DNA from: Chloroflexota bacterium
GTDB taxonomy: Bacteria > Chloroflexota > Limnocylindria > P2-11E
Direction: 5' to 3'
Length of the DNA stretch: 64,000 nt
NCBI GenBank assembly: GCA_005889405.1
Contig: VBFY01000059.1
Coordinates: 47,373-111,372, forward strand
In this document: positions 53,985 to 64,000 of the stretch, in pieces
Position numbering within the stretch: the stretch's first letter is position 1
How the letters are laid out: each line of letters opens with the position of its first letter
Notes under the pieces: generated by a model
What the model saw: the letters and a program-made list of their open reading frames with translations, nothing else
The model's database searches: none
What the model was told of the DNA's origin: nothing
Translations under genes and position numbers: made by a program

Positions 53985-54524
53985 GTGTGCGGGCTTCCGT
54001 ACTCTCGAGCCACGGGTGGTCGAAGCGCACGCCTGGGATTCGTCATTGGTCTCGCGGTCATGCTGCTCGTTGGCGGGCTGTGGCTGAGCTTCGGCTCCCC
54101 CAGCACATGGCCTGCGGCCCTGAGCTCCTCGATCCGAGCCGGCCTCCAGGAGCGGCGAGGTGAGCACGTGTACAACGCCAACTGTCTGGGTTGTCACGGC
54201 GGTCCGATCGGCGGGAGCATCACCGACTCGCCGCCGCGCCACAACGCGAACGGGCACACCTGGCATCACCCCGACTGTGCTCTCAGGCGGATGGTCAGCG
54301 ACGGCTCGGAAGCGATCCTCGAGGGTAGCGCGCCGAACACGCCGAAAATGTTGCCGTTCAAGGACCGGCTGTCGTCCGAGGAGATCGACGCAGTAGTCGC
54401 GTACATCAAGACGATGTGGACACCGGAACAGCGCGCGGCTCAGGCGAGCTTCACTCGCGAGATGTGTTTCGAGGGAACCGCGCCCTCGCGTCCTCACGAC
54501 GCGGCGCTTCGCCAAGCTGAGTAG
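53985..54524 (+). CDS. Membrane-anchored c-type cytochrome
   Basis: N-terminal TM; YNANCLGCHGG heme motif; LPFKDRLSSEEIDAVVAYIKTMW. Confidence 0.88.
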   Translation: MCGLPYSRATGGRSARLGFVIGLAVMLLVGGLWLSFGSPSTWPAALSSSIRAGLQERRGEHVYNANCLGCHGGPIGGSITDSPPRHNANGHTWHHPDCALRRMVSDGSEAILEGSAPNTPKMLPFKDRLSSEEIDAVVAYIKTMWTPEQRAAQASFTREMCFEGTAPSRPHDAALRQAE

Positions 54525-54570
54525 CGTCTGAGCGCGTCCATTGCGCGCCTCGCGTGAGAGACTGCCGACG

Positions 54571-56340
54571 ATGCCCGAGAACAACCCGTACATCGACCTC
54601 TTCCGCCGGTACGTCGCGCCGCAGTGGCGCCGGACGGCGCTGCTCGGCGCCCTGATCCTCGCCAGCATCGGGCTCCAGCTCCTCGGCCCGCAGCTGCTGC
54701 GCGCGTTCATCGACAGCGCCATCGGCGGCACCGCGCTCGAGTCGCTCGCGACGCTGGCGCTCGCGTTCGTAGGCGTCGCGCTCGTCACCCAGGTGCTCAC
54801 CGCATGGTCGCAGTACGTCGGCGAGGACCTCGGCTGGTCCGCGACGAACGCCCTACGGGCGGACCTCGCGCTGCATTGCCTGCGCCTTGACCTCACGTTC
54901 CACAAGGCCCGCACCTCGGGCGAGCTCATCGAGCGCATCGACGGCGACGTGACCGCGCTTGCGGCGTTCTTCTCGCGCTTTGTCGTCAACGTTCTCGGCA
55001 ACCTCGTCCTCCTGATCGGCGTCCTCGTCGTCGTTGCGCGGGAGGATCTGCGCGCGGGGCTTGCGCTCACGCTGTTCGCTGTCTTCGCGGTGTTCCTCAT
55101 GGCGGGGCCGCTGCGGAACATCGCGGTGCGCTACTGGCACCGCGTCCGCGAGGTCTCGGCGCAGATGTACGGCTTCCTCGGCGAGCGCCTCGCGGGGACG
55201 GAGGACATCCGCTCGAGCGGCGCGGAGATGCACGTCATGGACGGACTTGCGTGGCATCACCGCGCATGGCTCCGATCACGTCGGAAAGCGGTCTACGCGG
55301 GCACGGTTCTCTTTTCGATGACGGTCCTCATTTTCGCCGTCGGGAACGCGGTCTCGTTCGGCATCGGCGCGTACCTCTGGAGCCTGGGCGTGATCACGCT
55401 CGGAACGGTCTACCTGCTCTTCCATTACACCGACATGCTCCGCCGGCCGATCGAGCAGCTGCGGCGCGAGCTCGAGGACATGCAACGCGCCGTCGCGAGC
55501 GTGGGCCGCATCACCGAGCTGCTGCGCACCGAGACGCGGCTGCCCGAGGGCCGCGGCGCGCGGATCCCCACCGGTCCTCTGGCGGTCGAGCTCGACCGCG
55601 TCTCGTTCGCCTATGAATCGGGCGCGGACGGCGACGACCTGGTCCTGCGCGACGTCTCGCTGCGCCTCGCGCCGGGCGAGGTGCTCGGCGTGCTCGGGCG
55701 GACCGGTAGCGGCAAGACGACCCTCGCGCGCCTTCTGCTTCGCTTCTACGACCCGACATCCGGCGCGATCCGTCTCGGTGGGGTCGACCTCCGCGAGGCA
55801 CGGCTCGCCGACGTGCGCACGCACGCGACGCTCGTGAGTCAGGACGTCCAGCTGTTCCACGCGCGCGTGCGCGAGAACATCACCTTCTTCGACCCGACGA
55901 TCGACGACGAGCGCATCACGTCCGTGCTCGATCGCGTCGGCCTCGGCGGCTGGCTGCGCGCGCTGCCGCGCCTCGACGGCGCGGACGGCGCGCTCGACAC
56001 CCAGATGCTCGCAGGCGGCCTCTCCGCCGGCGAGGCGCAGCTGCTCGCGTTCGCGCGCGTGTTCCTCCGCGACCCTGGTCTCGTCATCCTCGACGAGGCG
56101 TCGTCGCGTCTCGATCCTGCGACGGAGCGGCACATCGAGCGCGCGATCGACGCGCTTTTCGCCGACCGGACCGGCATCGTCATCGCGCATCGCCTCGCGA
56201 CCGTTCAGCGTTGCGACCGCGTCCTCATCCTCGAGGAGGGCCGCATCGTCGAGCAGGGGCCGCGGGCCGCGCTCGCGCAGGATCCGTCGTCGCGTTTCTC
56301 CGAGCTCCTCCGGACCGGCCTCGAGCAGGTGCTGGCATGA
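54571..56340 (+). CDS. ABC transporter permease/ATP-binding protein (half-transporter 1)
   Basis: Six-TM domain; [49 protein letters not shown]. Confidence 0.95.
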   Translation: MPENNPYIDLFRRYVAPQWRRTALLGALILASIGLQLLGPQLLRAFIDSAIGGTALESLATLALAFVGVALVTQVLTAWSQYVGEDLGWSATNALRADLALHCLRLDLTFHKARTSGELIERIDGDVTALAAFFSRFVVNVLGNLVLLIGVLVVVAREDLRAGLALTLFAVFAVFLMAGPLRNIAVRYWHRVREVSAQMYGFLGERLAGTEDIRSSGAEMHVMDGLAWHHRAWLRSRRKAVYAGTVLFSMTVLIFAVGNAVSFGIGAYLWSLGVITLGTVYLLFHYTDMLRRPIEQLRRELEDMQRAVASVGRITELLRTETRLPEGRGARIPTGPLAVELDRVSFAYESGADGDDLVLRDVSLRLAPGEVLGVLGRTGSGKTTLARLLLRFYDPTSGAIRLGGVDLREARLADVRTHATLVSQDVQLFHARVRENITFFDPTIDDERITSVLDRVGLGGWLRALPRLDGADGALDTQMLAGGLSAGEAQLLAFARVFLRDPGLVILDEASSRLDPATERHIERAIDALFADRTGIVIAHRLATVQRCDRVLILEEGRIVEQGPRAALAQDPSSRFSELLRTGLEQVLA

Positions 56341-58145
56341 GCTCGCAGTCGCTCGGGACGGGCCGCTTCCTCTGGCACATGGCGACCTTCCGGCCGTGGA
56401 TCTACTTCACCGACAACGTCCTCTGGACAGCCGTGTACTGCGCGCGGCTGCTGCCGGGTCTCGTGGCGCAGCAGGGCTTCGACGCGCTGCAGAAAGGTAC
56501 GGCGGACCCGCCGACGATCGCGTGGATCTCAGCGGCGTTCGTCGGGTCAGGCATCGCGGGGGCGGTCGCGGAAACCGCGGGCATGAGCATCGACGTGTTC
56601 TTCCGCTTCAGCGTCAGCGCAGTCCTGCAGCGGAACATGCTCGCCGAGATCCTTCGACGGCCCGGTGCGCGTGCGCTCGACCGCTCACCGGGCGAGGCGA
56701 TGAGCGTCTTCCGCGACGACGTCGAGCACGCCGAGAACGGCAGCGACTGGACCGTCGACATGATCAGCCTCACGATCTTCGCGGCCGCGGCGATGTGGAT
56801 CCTCGCGAGCGTCAACGCGACGATCACGATCTTCGTCTTCGTGCCGCTCGTCGCGATCGTCGCCGTGGCGCAGATCGTCACGCGGCGCCTCCAGCAGTCG
56901 CGCGCGGCGAGCCGGATCGCGACCAGCCGCGTCACCGGCGCGCTTGGCGAGATCTTCGGCGCCGTGCAGGCGGTGCAGATCGCGCGCGCGGAGCAGGGCG
57001 TTGTCGATCACTTCCACCGGCTCAGCGAGCTGCGCCGCCGTGCCGTGCTCCGCGAGCGCAAGATCTCGCTCCTCACCGGGTCGGTGTACTGGAACACCGT
57101 CTACCTGGGAACGGGGCTCATCCTGCTGCTCGGCGCGCGCGCGATGCGCGACGGCAGCTTCACCGTGGGCGACTTCGCGCTGTTCGTCTCGTATCTCGGC
57201 TTCGTCACCGAGTTCAGCGGATTCCTCGGCCTGTTCCTCACGCAGTACAAGCAGCTGGGCGTCTCCGTCGCGCGCATGCTGGCGCTGATGCGCGGCGACG
57301 CGACGACCGTGCCCGCGGCGACGCTCGTCGTGAACACGCCGCTCGACCTGAAGGACCGGCCGGTGGTCCACGCGACCCCCGCGAAGGCTCCGGTCGAGAG
57401 GCTGCAGCGCCTCGACGCGATCGGCCTCACGTATCACTTCGGCCGCGCGGCCAGCGAGGGTGCGGCGGGCATCGAGAACGTCTCGCTGACGCTTCGGCGC
57501 GGCGAGTTCACCGTCGTGACCGGTCGCGTCGGCGCGGGCAAGACGACGCTGCTCCGCGTCCTGCTCGGCCTGCTCCCGCGCGACGCCGGCGAGATCCGCT
57601 GGAACGGCGAGGCGGTCGACGATCCCGCGACGTTCTTCATACCGCCGCGCTGCGCGTACGTGCCGCAGGTGCCGCGTCTGTTCAGCGATTCGCTGAAGGC
57701 GAACATCCTGCTCGGACTGGGCGCGGTCGAAGCCGCGGTCGGAACGGCGGTGCGCGCTGCGGTGCTCGAGCAGGATGTCGCCGGTCTCACGCACGGCCTC
57801 GACACACTGGTCGGCTCGCGCGGTGTGCGGCTCTCCGGCGGTCAGGTCCAGCGCGCCGCCGCGGCCCGCGCGTTCGTGCGGCGCGCCGAGCTGCTCGTCG
57901 TCGACGACCTCTCGAGCGCGCTCGACGTGGAGACCGAGCGCACGCTGTGGGAACGACTGCTCGATGGGCCGGAGTCGATCGATCGAGCGGCGACGATCCT
58001 CGCGGTGTCGCACCGCCGCCCCGCGCTGCGTCGCGCGGACCGCATCATCGTATTGAAGGACGGCCGCCTCGAGTCGCAGGGTACCCTGGACGATCTCCTC
58101 ACCCACTCCGACGAGATGCGCCGGCTCTGGGAGCATGAGCCTTGA
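56337..58145 (+). CDS. ABC transporter permease/ATP-binding protein (half-transporter 2)
   Basis: [52 protein letters not shown] overlap with partner. Confidence 0.95.
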   Translation: MSSQSLGTGRFLWHMATFRPWIYFTDNVLWTAVYCARLLPGLVAQQGFDALQKGTADPPTIAWISAAFVGSGIAGAVAETAGMSIDVFFRFSVSAVLQRNMLAEILRRPGARALDRSPGEAMSVFRDDVEHAENGSDWTVDMISLTIFAAAAMWILASVNATITIFVFVPLVAIVAVAQIVTRRLQQSRAASRIATSRVTGALGEIFGAVQAVQIARAEQGVVDHFHRLSELRRRAVLRERKISLLTGSVYWNTVYLGTGLILLLGARAMRDGSFTVGDFALFVSYLGFVTEFSGFLGLFLTQYKQLGVSVARMLALMRGDATTVPAATLVVNTPLDLKDRPVVHATPAKAPVERLQRLDAIGLTYHFGRAASEGAAGIENVSLTLRRGEFTVVTGRVGAGKTTLLRVLLGLLPRDAGEIRWNGEAVDDPATFFIPPRCAYVPQVPRLFSDSLKANILLGLGAVEAAVGTAVRAAVLEQDVAGLTHGLDTLVGSRGVRLSGGQVQRAAAARAFVRRAELLVVDDLSSALDVETERTLWERLLDGPESIDRAATILAVSHRRPALRRADRIIVLKDGRLESQGTLDDLLTHSDEMRRLWEHEP

Positions 58146-59376
58146 CGACTCGCGCAAATTGGGTCGCGCGCGAGTAGCTGCACGTCCGATGCACCGCGGG
58201 AACATCTGGCGACTCTTCACCGTGCAGGCGCTTCTCATGTTCATCCTCTGGGTGCCGATCTGGGTCGTGTTCCTACAACGCAAGGGCCTGAATCTCACCG
58301 AGATCGGACTGCTCGAGGCCGGCGCCTGGGTCCTGACCGCGGCGCTCGAGGTACCAACCGGAGCGATCGCGGACCGCTGGGGTCGCAAGGCGTCGATGGC
58401 GATCGGCGCTTTCGCGTACGCGATGGCGATGTTCCTCATCCTCGCCGATGCGCTCTCGCCGCTGTTCCTTCTTGGCTACGCGCTCTGGAACTCGTCCTCG
58501 GCCTTCGTGAGCGGCGCGGACTCGGCTCTGCTGTACGACAGCCTGCGCGCCGACGGCCGTGCTGCGGAGGCCGCCAAGCAGACCGGCCGGTACACCGCGA
58601 TCCAGCAAGGCTCGCAGGGCATCGCGTCTCTCGCGGGCGCGGCGCTCGCGACGGTCGACATCACGCTGTGTTTCACGCTCTGCGGCATCGGCGCTCTCGC
58701 GGCGAGCGCGCTTGCGCTGACGATGAAAGAGCCGCCGCACACCGACGATAAGGGCGAGGTGCGTCTTGGCTACTGGAAGAACCTTCGCGTCGCCATCGCC
58801 GTCGCGGCGCGCCGCCCGATCGTGCGCGCGCTGCTGCTCCTGAGCGCGATGATCCTGGTCGTCCCCTTGGTCGTGTACTACGCGCTGCTGCAGCCGTACG
58901 CACTGGTCGTGGGCCTGCCGATCGCGTCGCTCGGCATCGTCGTGGTCGGCGTTCAGCTCACCAACGTCGTCGCAGCCTGGCTCGCACACCGGACCCAGGG
59001 ACGCTTCGCGCTCACGAACGTCGTGACGGTGGGAGTCGCCGTGCTCCTCATCGCGACGGGCGCGCTTGCGCTGTTTCCGTCCATCCCGGCCGTCAGTCTC
59101 ATGCTGGCGGTCGCGCTGGTGCCCGCGCTCTGCGGACCACTGCTCACCGCGCGCCTCAACGATCTGATCCCCAGCGCGCAGCGCGCGACGATCCTCTCGC
59201 TGAGCGCGCTGCTGTTCGAGCTTGGCCTGGCCGTCGCGATGCCGTTGCTGCTCGCGTCCGCCGACCACCTCGGCGCGCCCGCCGCGATCGGGGTCGCTAC
59301 GGTCTCGCTGGCCGCGACGGTGCTGCCCTTCCTGTTCATCTGGCGTACCTCGGAGCGCCCGGCGCGCGCCGCCTAA
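58135..59376 (+). CDS. MFS transporter
   Basis: Multiple [23 protein letters not shown] motif. Confidence 0.88.
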   Translation: MSLDDSRKLGRARVAARPMHRGNIWRLFTVQALLMFILWVPIWVVFLQRKGLNLTEIGLLEAGAWVLTAALEVPTGAIADRWGRKASMAIGAFAYAMAMFLILADALSPLFLLGYALWNSSSAFVSGADSALLYDSLRADGRAAEAAKQTGRYTAIQQGSQGIASLAGAALATVDITLCFTLCGIGALAASALALTMKEPPHTDDKGEVRLGYWKNLRVAIAVAARRPIVRALLLLSAMILVVPLVVYYALLQPYALVVGLPIASLGIVVVGVQLTNVVAAWLAHRTQGRFALTNVVTVGVAVLLIATGALALFPSIPAVSLMLAVALVPALCGPLLTARLNDLIPSAQRATILSLSALLFELGLAVAMPLLLASADHLGAPAAIGVATVSLAATVLPFLFIWRTSERPARAA

Positions 59377-59379
59377 CGG

Positions 59380-61071
59380 TCACTGTTGTAAGTTGCTTAT
59401 CAACAAGTCCACGAAACTACGCGCTCGAAGTTGCTCTGGACAGTTGACAATCATGTCATTCGAGTCAGGTTCGACGCCGCACCCGTCCAATGTCCTCCTG
59501 AGCTGAGCCAGCTCGAGCAGTGCACTAGAGACGCGTCCGGCTGCGATGTGTTGTTCGATCGACTTCAGCGGTGGATGCGGGTCACGTGATGCGGAACTGC
59601 GATAAACGCCGGGCGGCAATGCATCGAAGTACGCTTGCAACCATTCAACGTCCCGTCCATCGATCAGTCCGTCGAGATCCGAGTCGGGATCCACGGCCGA
59701 GGTCGCGCCGATGCTGACCTCGACGGGGTCCGGAAGCGCGTCGCGGTCCGTGTCCGCATCGAGCGGGTTGGTGCCGAACGTCAGAACCTCCTCGCCATCG
59801 CTGAGAGAATCGCCGTCCGAATCCGGGTTTGTGGGACTCGTGCCCAACGCCACTTCGTTGCGGTCAGATAGTCCATCTCCATCGGTGTCGATTCCGTAGA
59901 TCAGTACAGTCCCACTGCTTGGGTATGTGGGTGCCCCGACGACAAAATCAAATCCCGCGATGCTCAACGAGTTGCCGAAAATGCTGTAACTCCCAAGTGG
60001 AGACACGATCTCTTGGAGCGTATGACCATCCACCGAGTCGAAGAGATAAACCGCGCCCACGCGGGACTCGGCGAGGGGTGCTGCGACTAGCAGAACGGTG
60101 CCGCCGCTGGATCGCGGCAGCGCCGCGACGCGTGTCCCGAATAGCTCGAACTCGGCAGGACTCGGGTTGGGTATGGTGAGCAGCAGCGCGCCGGTAGTGA
60201 TGTCGAAGACGTAGGTTGCACCCGCTTGCGGAGCGCCCGTGTTGTCGCTCGAGGCGCCAACGATCACGAGATTGTTGGAGACTGCGATGCCGGTGCCCCA
60301 GCCCGTGTAGCCGGATGCTGCTGGGTGCGTAAGACTGCGGAGCAGAGCCCCGGTGGCACCGTCGTACACCAGTACAGCGCCCTCCCTGTCCGGTGTGGTC
60401 GATCCGGCGACCGAACCGACAACGACGTACCCGCCTGATCCGACGATAGAGACAAAATCGCCTCCGGAGGAAGTAGGCGCCGGAAATGTCCGCAGCAACG
60501 TGCCGGTCACCACATCGAAGAGATATGCCGATGCGGGACTGCGCGACACCGTCAGAAGGTTTCCGCCGTAAGCGTAGACGTCCCAGCCGAAGTTAGAGGA
60601 GGGAGTTGGCGCGACGAGCGTCCTCAGGAGTGCGCCGGTATGGTCGAACACGTGGACTGCACCGCCATTTCCGGTGCTATGGTCGCCATCTGCACCGACG
60701 ACAAAGTTTGAGTTCACGATCGCCACAGAACGTCCGAAGGAGTCAAACCGATCTGGCGTTGGATTCAAGAGCGTGAGTAGGCGGGCACCGGTGTTCAAGT
60801 CCATGAGGTACGCGGCGCCGGCATCAGTTCCGGCCTCGTCGTCCAGCGGGGCGCCGACCAACACCGTGCGACCGCTGACGGCCACTGACGAACCGAATTC
60901 ATCATCCATCATTCCGTCTGGATTCGGAATCGTCGACGATGTGACATAGGTATTGGGCGTAAGTGTGAACGTCCACGAACGTGCATCACCGTTCGAAACC
61001 TGCGCTGCGCTGGTAATTCCTGACGACGCGCTCAACAAAGCTCCAACAAGCACGCCCAGAAGCTTTCTCAT
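59380..61071 (-). CDS. Secreted FG-GAP-like repeat protein with thrombospondin type-3-like Asp-rich repeats
   Basis: Signal peptide; repeated FGxSVAV/VGAP units; DTDGDGLSDRNEVALGTSPTNPDSDGDSLSDGEE. Confidence 0.88.
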   Translation of the reverse strand: MRKLLGVLVGALLSASSGITSAAQVSNGDARSWTFTLTPNTYVTSSTIPNPDGMMDDEFGSSVAVSGRTVLVGAPLDDEAGTDAGAAYLMDLNTGARLLTLLNPTPDRFDSFGRSVAIVNSNFVVGADGDHSTGNGGAVHVFDHTGALLRTLVAPTPSSNFGWDVYAYGGNLLTVSRSPASAYLFDVVTGTLLRTFPAPTSSGGDFVSIVGSGGYVVVGSVAGSTTPDREGAVLVYDGATGALLRSLTHPAASGYTGWGTGIAVSNNLVIVGASSDNTGAPQAGATYVFDITTGALLLTIPNPSPAEFELFGTRVAALPRSSGGTVLLVAAPLAESRVGAVYLFDSVDGHTLQEIVSPLGSYSIFGNSLSIAGFDFVVGAPTYPSSGTVLIYGIDTDGDGLSDRNEVALGTSPTNPDSDGDSLSDGEEVLTFGTNPLDADTDRDALPDPVEVSIGATSAVDPDSDLDGLIDGRDVEWLQAYFDALPPGVYRSSASRDPHPPLKSIEQHIAAGRVSSALLELAQLRRTLDGCGVEPDSNDMIVNCPEQLRARSFVDLLISNLQQ

Positions 61072-61237
61072 CGCATCTCTCCCCTCGCCTGCCCCTCAGG
61101 CTTCGCCTTCATTTGCGCGAGCCCGCAAATGTTGTCGCGAAGCGACCGTCACGCCAGCCTCAAAGTACGGTGTGCTGTCAACGGAGGCGGCGGGGTGGGG
61201 TAGGACGCGGGTCAGTCGACAGCTCGTGGGCACGCTC

Positions 61238-61915
61238 CTAGAGGAAGGTGAAGAGCTGCGGCAGCCGCGCGAACTGCCCCGTCACGAGAACCAGCCCCAT
61301 CACGATGACCAGCGTCCCGCCGGCAAGGTTGAGCACGCGGATCCCGCGCGCGAGCACGCGCGTGGCGCGTCGCGTGCCCCCGATGCCAGCGGCGATGACG
61401 AGGAACGGGACGCCGAGACCGAGCGCGTAGGCGAGGAGCAGCACCGCGCCGGATGCGAGATCCTCGTTGAGTAGCAGGTCGAGGATGAGCGCGAGGTAGG
61501 GACCAACGCAGGGCGTAAAGCCGACGCCGAACGCGACTCCGATGAGAAAGGAGCGCGGCAATCCGCTCGTGTTGCCCTCGAGGCGCAGATCGAGCTCGCG
61601 CATGAGGAACGGGATCGTGATCAGGCCGACCATGTGCATCCCGAGGACGATGAGCAGGATGCCGCCGATCCGCTGCAACCAGTAGACGAGCTCGCCCGCG
61701 AGCGCGCCCACGAGCGCGATCGCGACCCATAGGAGCGTGAACACGACGCTGAAGCCGAGGACGAACGCGAGGGCGTGCGCGACCGTCCGCAGCCGCTGCG
61801 TCCCCGCAAGCGCGGCCTCGCCGGCCATGTTCACCAGGAAGGCGGGCACCAAGGGAAGGACGCAGGGCGAGAGGAACGAGAGGATGCCCGCGCCGAACGC
61901 GATCGCGACGTTCAC
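61238..61915 (-). CDS. ccdA: CcdA-type cytochrome c biogenesis / thiol-disulfide transporter
   Basis: ILSFLSPCVLPLVPAFL; GVAFGVGFTPCVGPYLA. Confidence 0.93.
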   Translation of the reverse strand: MNVAIAFGAGILSFLSPCVLPLVPAFLVNMAGEAALAGTQRLRTVAHALAFVLGFSVVFTLLWVAIALVGALAGELVYWLQRIGGILLIVLGMHMVGLITIPFLMRELDLRLEGNTSGLPRSFLIGVAFGVGFTPCVGPYLALILDLLLNEDLASGAVLLLAYALGLGVPFLVIAAGIGGTRRATRVLARGIRVLNLAGGTLVIVMGLVLVTGQFARLPQLFTFL

Positions 61916-62024
61916 GCGGCCAGCGTAGCCAAGAGGTCGCGCTTTGGTCTCGCCCGGTTCAGTACGTCTTCCCTTTCGCCGCCGGTGGGCGCACCATCCG
62001 GCTCTCGGAGCGGGCGGAAAAGGG

Positions 62025-64000
62025 ATGAGCCAGACAGCAGCTCGCGGCACGCAGCGCGACGACGACGCGGCGCGAAACGGCGCCGTGGTGAGTCCACGCC
62101 GGCTGCTCGGCGCGCTGCGCGAGGTCGCGCTCATCGCGACGCGCGCACACACGCCGTCGGAGGTCGCGCTCGTCGCGGCGACACAGGTGTGCCGGCTCCT
62201 GGTGTGCGACGATGCCGTCGTCCGCTGGTGGAACGCGGACCGGGAACGGCTCGAGCTCCTCGCCGACACGCGCCCTGACCGCGCCGGCCGCGCGGTCGAC
62301 ATCGCGCGCGGGGAGGGCGCGGTCGGCATCGCGTTCGCGAGCGCATCGCCGGTCGTCGTCGAGGACTATGCGCGATGGGAGCACCAGGTGTCGTCGTCGG
62401 TCGCCGTCGGCAGCGGCGTGGCGGTGCCGATGCTGCTCCAGGACGCCACGGTCGGCGCGCTCGCGATCTACTCGCGCGAATCGCGCCGCTACAAGGAGAC
62501 CGAGGTGCAGCTGCTCGCGCTCTTTGCCGCGCAGGTCGCTCCGGTCATCGAGGCCGCGCTACTGCGCATCGCGTCGCAGCGGGAGACGAACCGCGTCGAG
62601 GCATCGGATCGCCAGCTCCGCGACATGCTCGACGCAGCGCTCGACGCGCACGTCGTGATGGACGCGCACGGGCGTATCACCGGATGGAACGCGCAGGCCG
62701 AATCCATGTTCGGCTGGAGCCGCGACGAAGTCGTCGGCAAGGAGCTTGCTGACACGCTCATCCCGCCCGCCCTCCGCGACGCGCACCGCAACGCGCTCGG
62801 CCACTACCTGAAGACCGGCGACGGACCGATCCTCAACCGCCGGGTCGAGCTCGACGCCCTACGAAAGAACGGCATCACGTTTCCCGTCGAGCTCACCGTC
62901 GCGCCGATCGGGACCGCCGAGGGACCCTCGTTCAGCGCATTCCTCCGCGACATCAGCGAGCGGCGCCAGGTCGACGAGCAGCTGCGCCGGCTCGCGCTCC
63001 ACGACGCGCTCACCGGGCTCCCGAACCGTCTCCTCCTCTATGACCGCGCGGAGCAGGCATTCGCGGTCGCGAAGCGGGCGAAAGCGACCGTCGCGCTGCT
63101 GCTCATGGACCTCGATGGCTTCAAGGACATCAACGACGCGTACGGTCATCACGTCGGCGACGTCCTGCTCCAGGAGGTGTCGATACGGCTGCGCAAGGGG
63201 CTGCGCGAGTCGGACACCGTGGCGCGGCTGGGCGGCGACGAGTTCGCGGTGCTGCTGCCCGACAGCGACATCACCGGCGCGTTCGCCACGGCGAAGATGC
63301 TCCGCGCGTCGCTCGACGTTCCGCTCACGATCGAAGGCGTGCGGATGCCACTGGGCTCGAGCGTGGGCGTCGCCGTCTTCCCCGAGCACGGCGAAGATCC
63401 GCTGACGCTGCTGCGGCGCGCGGACATCGCGATGTATGCGGCGAAGCGCAGCGGTGCCGGCGTCGCTCTATACCAGGAGGGCAGCGACCTGGAAGGCGCG
63501 GCGCGCCTTGGACTCGCGTCGGACCTGCGTGAGGCGCTCAAGGACGGCCTGCTGCAGCTCAACTACCAGCCGGTGATCGACCTCGCGACGGGGCGCGTCT
63601 GCATCATGGAGGCGCTCGCGCGTTGGAATCATCCCAGGCTCGGCCAGGTGCCGCCGACCGAGTTCATCGCGCTGGCGCAGCGCACCGGAATCATGCCGAA
63701 CCTCTCGTCGTGGGCACTGAGCGCTGCCCTCAACAAGTCGCGCGACTGGCAGACGCGCGGCATTGCGGTCGCCGTCAACATGGCCGTCTCCGATCTGTCC
63801 GATCCCACGTTCCCCGATCGCGTGCGCGCGGCCATCGAGGAGGCCGACGTCGCGCCGGCTGTACTCCACCTCGAAGTCACCGAGAGTGGCGTGATGAGCG
63901 AGCCTGAGAAGATCCTCACCTGCCTCGAGCGGCTGCGCGACATCGGCGTACGGCTCGCGATCGACGACTTCGGCACCGGCTCGTCCTCGCTCGCGTACCT
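62025..64000 (+). CDS. GAF-PAS-GGDEF-EAL signalling protein, truncated by window end (not in the ORF track)
   Basis: Open frame from ATG 62025: MSQTAARGTQRDDDAARNG...; PAS GWNAQAESMFGWSRDEVVGKEL; ARLGGDEFAVLLPDSD; CIMEALARWNHP; AIDDFGTGSSSLAYL. Confidence 0.94.
   Translation, partial: MSQTAARGTQRDDDAARNGAVVSPRRLLGALREVALIATRAHTPSEVALVAATQVCRLLVCDDAVVRWWNADRERLELLADTRPDRAGRAVDIARGEGAVGIAFASASPVVVEDYARWEHQVSSSVAVGSGVAVPMLLQDATVGALAIYSRESRRYKETEVQLLALFAAQVAPVIEAALLRIASQRETNRVEASDRQLRDMLDAALDAHVVMDAHGRITGWNAQAESMFGWSRDEVVGKELADTLIPPALRDAHRNALGHYLKTGDGPILNRRVELDALRKNGITFPVELTVAPIGTAEGPSFSAFLRDISERRQVDEQLRRLALHDALTGLPNRLLLYDRAEQAFAVAKRAKATVALLLMDLDGFKDINDAYGHHVGDVLLQEVSIRLRKGLRESDTVARLGGDEFAVLLPDSDITGAFATAKMLRASLDVPLTIEGVRMPLGSSVGVAVFPEHGEDPLTLLRRADIAMYAAKRSGAGVALYQEGSDLEGAARLGLASDLREALKDGLLQLNYQPVIDLATGRVCIMEALARWNHPRLGQVPPTEFIALAQRTGIMPNLSSWALSAALNKSRDWQTRGIAVAVNMAVSDLSDPTFPDRVRAAIEEADVAPAVLHLEVTESGVMSEPEKILTCLERLRDIGVRLAIDDFGTGSSSLAY

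Noticed and set aside
53436-54524. 362-aa plus ORF as one protein
   Set aside because: Its first half is antisense to the selenoprotein candidate and lacks family similarity; only the membrane cytochrome c from about 53985 is supported.
53613-55121. 502-aa minus ORF taken at face value
   Set aside because: Only the last 110 codons are the PCYCGC protein; the N-terminal part is antisense to cytochrome c and the ABC exporter. The gene start is placed at 53945 and the TGA is treated as Sec.
1-64000. CRISPR arrays, transposons, prophage, tRNA/rRNA genes
   Set aside because: No regularly spaced repeats, transposase/integrase motifs, phage structural genes, or tRNA/rRNA signatures were seen by eye; a tRNAscan/Infernal run would be decisive.

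Overview
This 64 kb window is high-GC bacterial chromosome, densely packed with genes, and most gene junctions overlap by 1-4 nt. The gene content suggests a monoderm Chloroflexota-like organism; that is inference, as no rRNA is present. Recognisable loci: ribBA/ribH; 5-oxoprolinase pxpABC; a G1 (eqolisin) peptidase; an H+-pyrophosphatase predicted to be K+-independent; rpoN; a complex-I-antiporter-like membrane trio without catalytic subunits; an M23 peptidase; ndk and an M16 peptidase; a divergent HemB-like protein; a substrate-binding/VWA protein coupled to a membrane LuxR-type protein; amino-acid metabolism genes; two tandem TolB/PKD secreted paralogues; a TadG-like protein; a DUF1232-pseudokinase fusion; YkgJ+RtcB; tatA; a 10-gene Tad/Flp pilus operon; a redox/metal neighbourhood; a heterodimeric ABC exporter; ccdA; and a GAF-PAS-GGDEF-EAL protein cut by the window edge. 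The best hidden signals are not in the ORF track: (1) a PCYCGC/CYCXC-family protein read through an in-frame TGA as a candidate selenoprotein, with a SECIS-like hairpin just downstream; (2) a free-standing 24-aa peptide with 6 Cys, its own Shine-Dalgarno and a terminator-like hairpin; (3) a 56-aa Flp pilin whose Shine-Dalgarno lies inside a perfect 10-bp hairpin; (4) a structured intergenic region with two C6 runs on the minus strand; (5) a near-identical 21-nt element in the leaders of two secreted paralogues. No tRNA, rRNA, CRISPR array or transposase was recognised by eye.
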